Shown one piece after another: positions 39,976 through 40,652 of a stretch of DNA of 40,652 nucleotides. Position numbers and translations under genes: made by a program. Below the pieces are notes generated by a model that had not been told where the DNA came from, did not search any database, and saw nothing but the letters and a program-made list of their open reading frames with translations. The stretch's first letter is position 1; each line of letters starts with the position of its first letter. This DNA is from Planctomycetota bacterium (GTDB lineage: Bacteria > Planctomycetota > MHYJ01 > WSZJ01 > JACPWG01). Where the stretch lies: positions 1 through 40,652 of the forward strand of contig JACPWG010000154.1 in the NCBI GenBank assembly GCA_016197205.1, read 5' to 3'.

Positions 39976-40377
39976 GTGGAGACCCTCGAGGACCTCCAGA
40001 AGGAGCTCGCCGAGAGCCGTCGCGAGAACGACGCCCTCCCGCAGACCGTCGCCGAGCTGCTCGAGCTGGACGCGTCAGGCGACGTCGTCGTCAAGCCGTA
40101 CGGGGAGGCGTTCCCGCCCGAGACCCACTCCTGGCTCGGCGCGGTGCTCGAGGAGACGCACCAGCACGATTTTGCGATCGAGCGGCACGTGACGGTGAAG
40201 CTCCCGCACGCGCACGACCTCCCCCAGGGCGAGGTGGGCAAATGCTCCACGTTCACGATGCTCCTGCCGATTCGCAAGGAGCCGAAGGGCGGGACGGACC
40301 TGCTGAAGTTCCGGGAGCAGGGGGCGGGTGCAGCCCTTCCAAGGTGGCTGCGCCGCCCCGTCGCACGCCGCAACTAG
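39976..40377 (+). pseudogene. Duplicate of the histidine kinase gene with two internal deletions
   Basis: Begins like the kinase but with GTG in place of ATG. It keeps METLEDLQKELAESRREND and onward for about 30 codons, jumps to the PAS segment (LDASGDVVVKPYGEAF to LPHAHDLP), then jumps to the end of the ATPase domain (EVGKCSTFTMLLPIRKEPKG). Both joins keep the frame. The first join lies in a TGCTC present on both sides in the intact gene. The stop TAG of the parent is CAG here, so it runs 21 codons further. GAF, HisKA and most of the ATPase domain are gone. Confidence 0.88.
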
Positions 40378-40414
40378 CGTGATCACTTAAGCACGCGACT
40401 TGAGTCGGCCTTGT

Positions 40415-40471
40415 GGTGCAGGGCTTCCGCCTTCGCGCGCGGCGCTTCGGTGGACGTGTCCGCCCTGCACC
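40415..40471 (+). repeat. GGTGCAGGGC palindrome, copy 2, interrupted
   Basis: Left arm GGTGCAGGGC-TTCC-GCC (40415-40431) and right arm GCCCTGCACC (40462-40471) are separated by about 30 extra bases. The preceding GACTTG(A/C)GTC...TTGTGGTGCAGGG context is shared with copy 1, so this is part of the same duplication. Confidence 0.8.
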
Positions 40472-40566
40472 CGCTCTCGCACGGAACGTCCGAAGCTCCT
40501 CCCCGACTACCTCTGGCCGCTCCCGCACTCCGAACGCTCGGCGAATTTCATGCGGGGCGTCCCGTC

Positions 40567-40590
40567 GGTGCAGGGCGGAAGCCCTGCACC
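40567..40590 (-). repeat. GGTGCAGGGC palindrome, copy 3, inverted
   Basis: Arms GGTGCAGGGC and GCCCTGCACC with loop GGAA, the reverse complement of copy 1. The 40472-40652 stretch otherwise has no supported gene. Confidence 0.85.
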
Positions 40591-40652
40591 ACCAGGGCTC
40601 GTGGCCGGCGGAGAAGAACTGTGGGAAGGTGGCTCCTTCCCGCACCCGGCAT

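Noticed and set aside
40472..40652. Possible gene start at the right window edge
   Set aside because: Short open frames exist on both strands, but none has a convincing start, family resemblance or freedom from the palindromic repeat.

Overview
This is a GC-rich bacterial chromosome segment with no rRNA, tRNA, CRISPR array or recognisable transposase. The gene families suggest a member of Planctomycetota or a related environmental lineage. They include large membrane-anchored DUF1570-like metalloproteases, a GspK-like protein fused to a LamG domain, an HDOD protein, a NACHT/FGE-sulfatase protein, and intergenic 7-bp tandem repeats with 'CACAGATT' palindromes. This placement is an inference; no marker gene proves it.

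Layout. 1-508: 3' part of coaE (minus). 1006-3674: two tandem membrane-anchored coiled-coil proteins ending in BRCT-like domains, behind a near-consensus sigma-70 promoter and closed by a strong terminator. 3967-6542: tatC and a YchF/Obg-like ATPase, separated by a ~300-bp composite repeat. 6833-11005: overlapping argG-cinA-recJ operon. 11283-15823: GspK/LamG protein and a secreted partner. 16020-16925: Uma2 nuclease-like gene and an orphan antitoxin-like gene. 16986-19128 (minus): metallo-beta-lactamase-fold enzyme and HEAT-repeat protein. 19599-26331 (minus): two related transmembrane metalloproteases around an NDP-sugar epimerase. 26459-29310 (minus): retropepsin-like protease, UvrD-type helicase and a small basic protein. 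29821-33901: mrfA-mrfB repair pair (helicase plus DEDD exonuclease). 34048-37408: lipoprotein, HD-GYP-associated domain, HDOD protein and GAF/PAS histidine kinase. 37458-39433: a 5'-truncated NACHT-like/FGE-sulfatase gene followed by a template-like repeat. 39781-40377: decayed second copy of the HDOD and kinase genes.

The most notable system is at 39107-39433. The last 92 bp of the FGE-sulfatase gene (39107-39198) recur 235 bp downstream (39342-39433) with six differences. Five of the six fall at adenines of the downstream copy, and all five change the encoded amino acid. This is the hallmark of a diversity-generating retroelement (DGR) variable repeat and template repeat. No reverse transcriptase lies within the window, so it is either just beyond the right edge, in trans, or lost. 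The module is bracketed by the duplicated HDOD-kinase segment and by copies of a short palindrome, one of which sits where the NACHT P-loop region should be.

Intergenic DNA is unusually structured. The same ordered set of modules (GATTTGA/GAATSGA heptamers starting on a stop codon, then a CACAGATT palindrome, then TTGGGAT heptamers ending just before the next start) fills two separate gaps. Long inverted composite repeats occur at 5066-5368 and 23697-24050.
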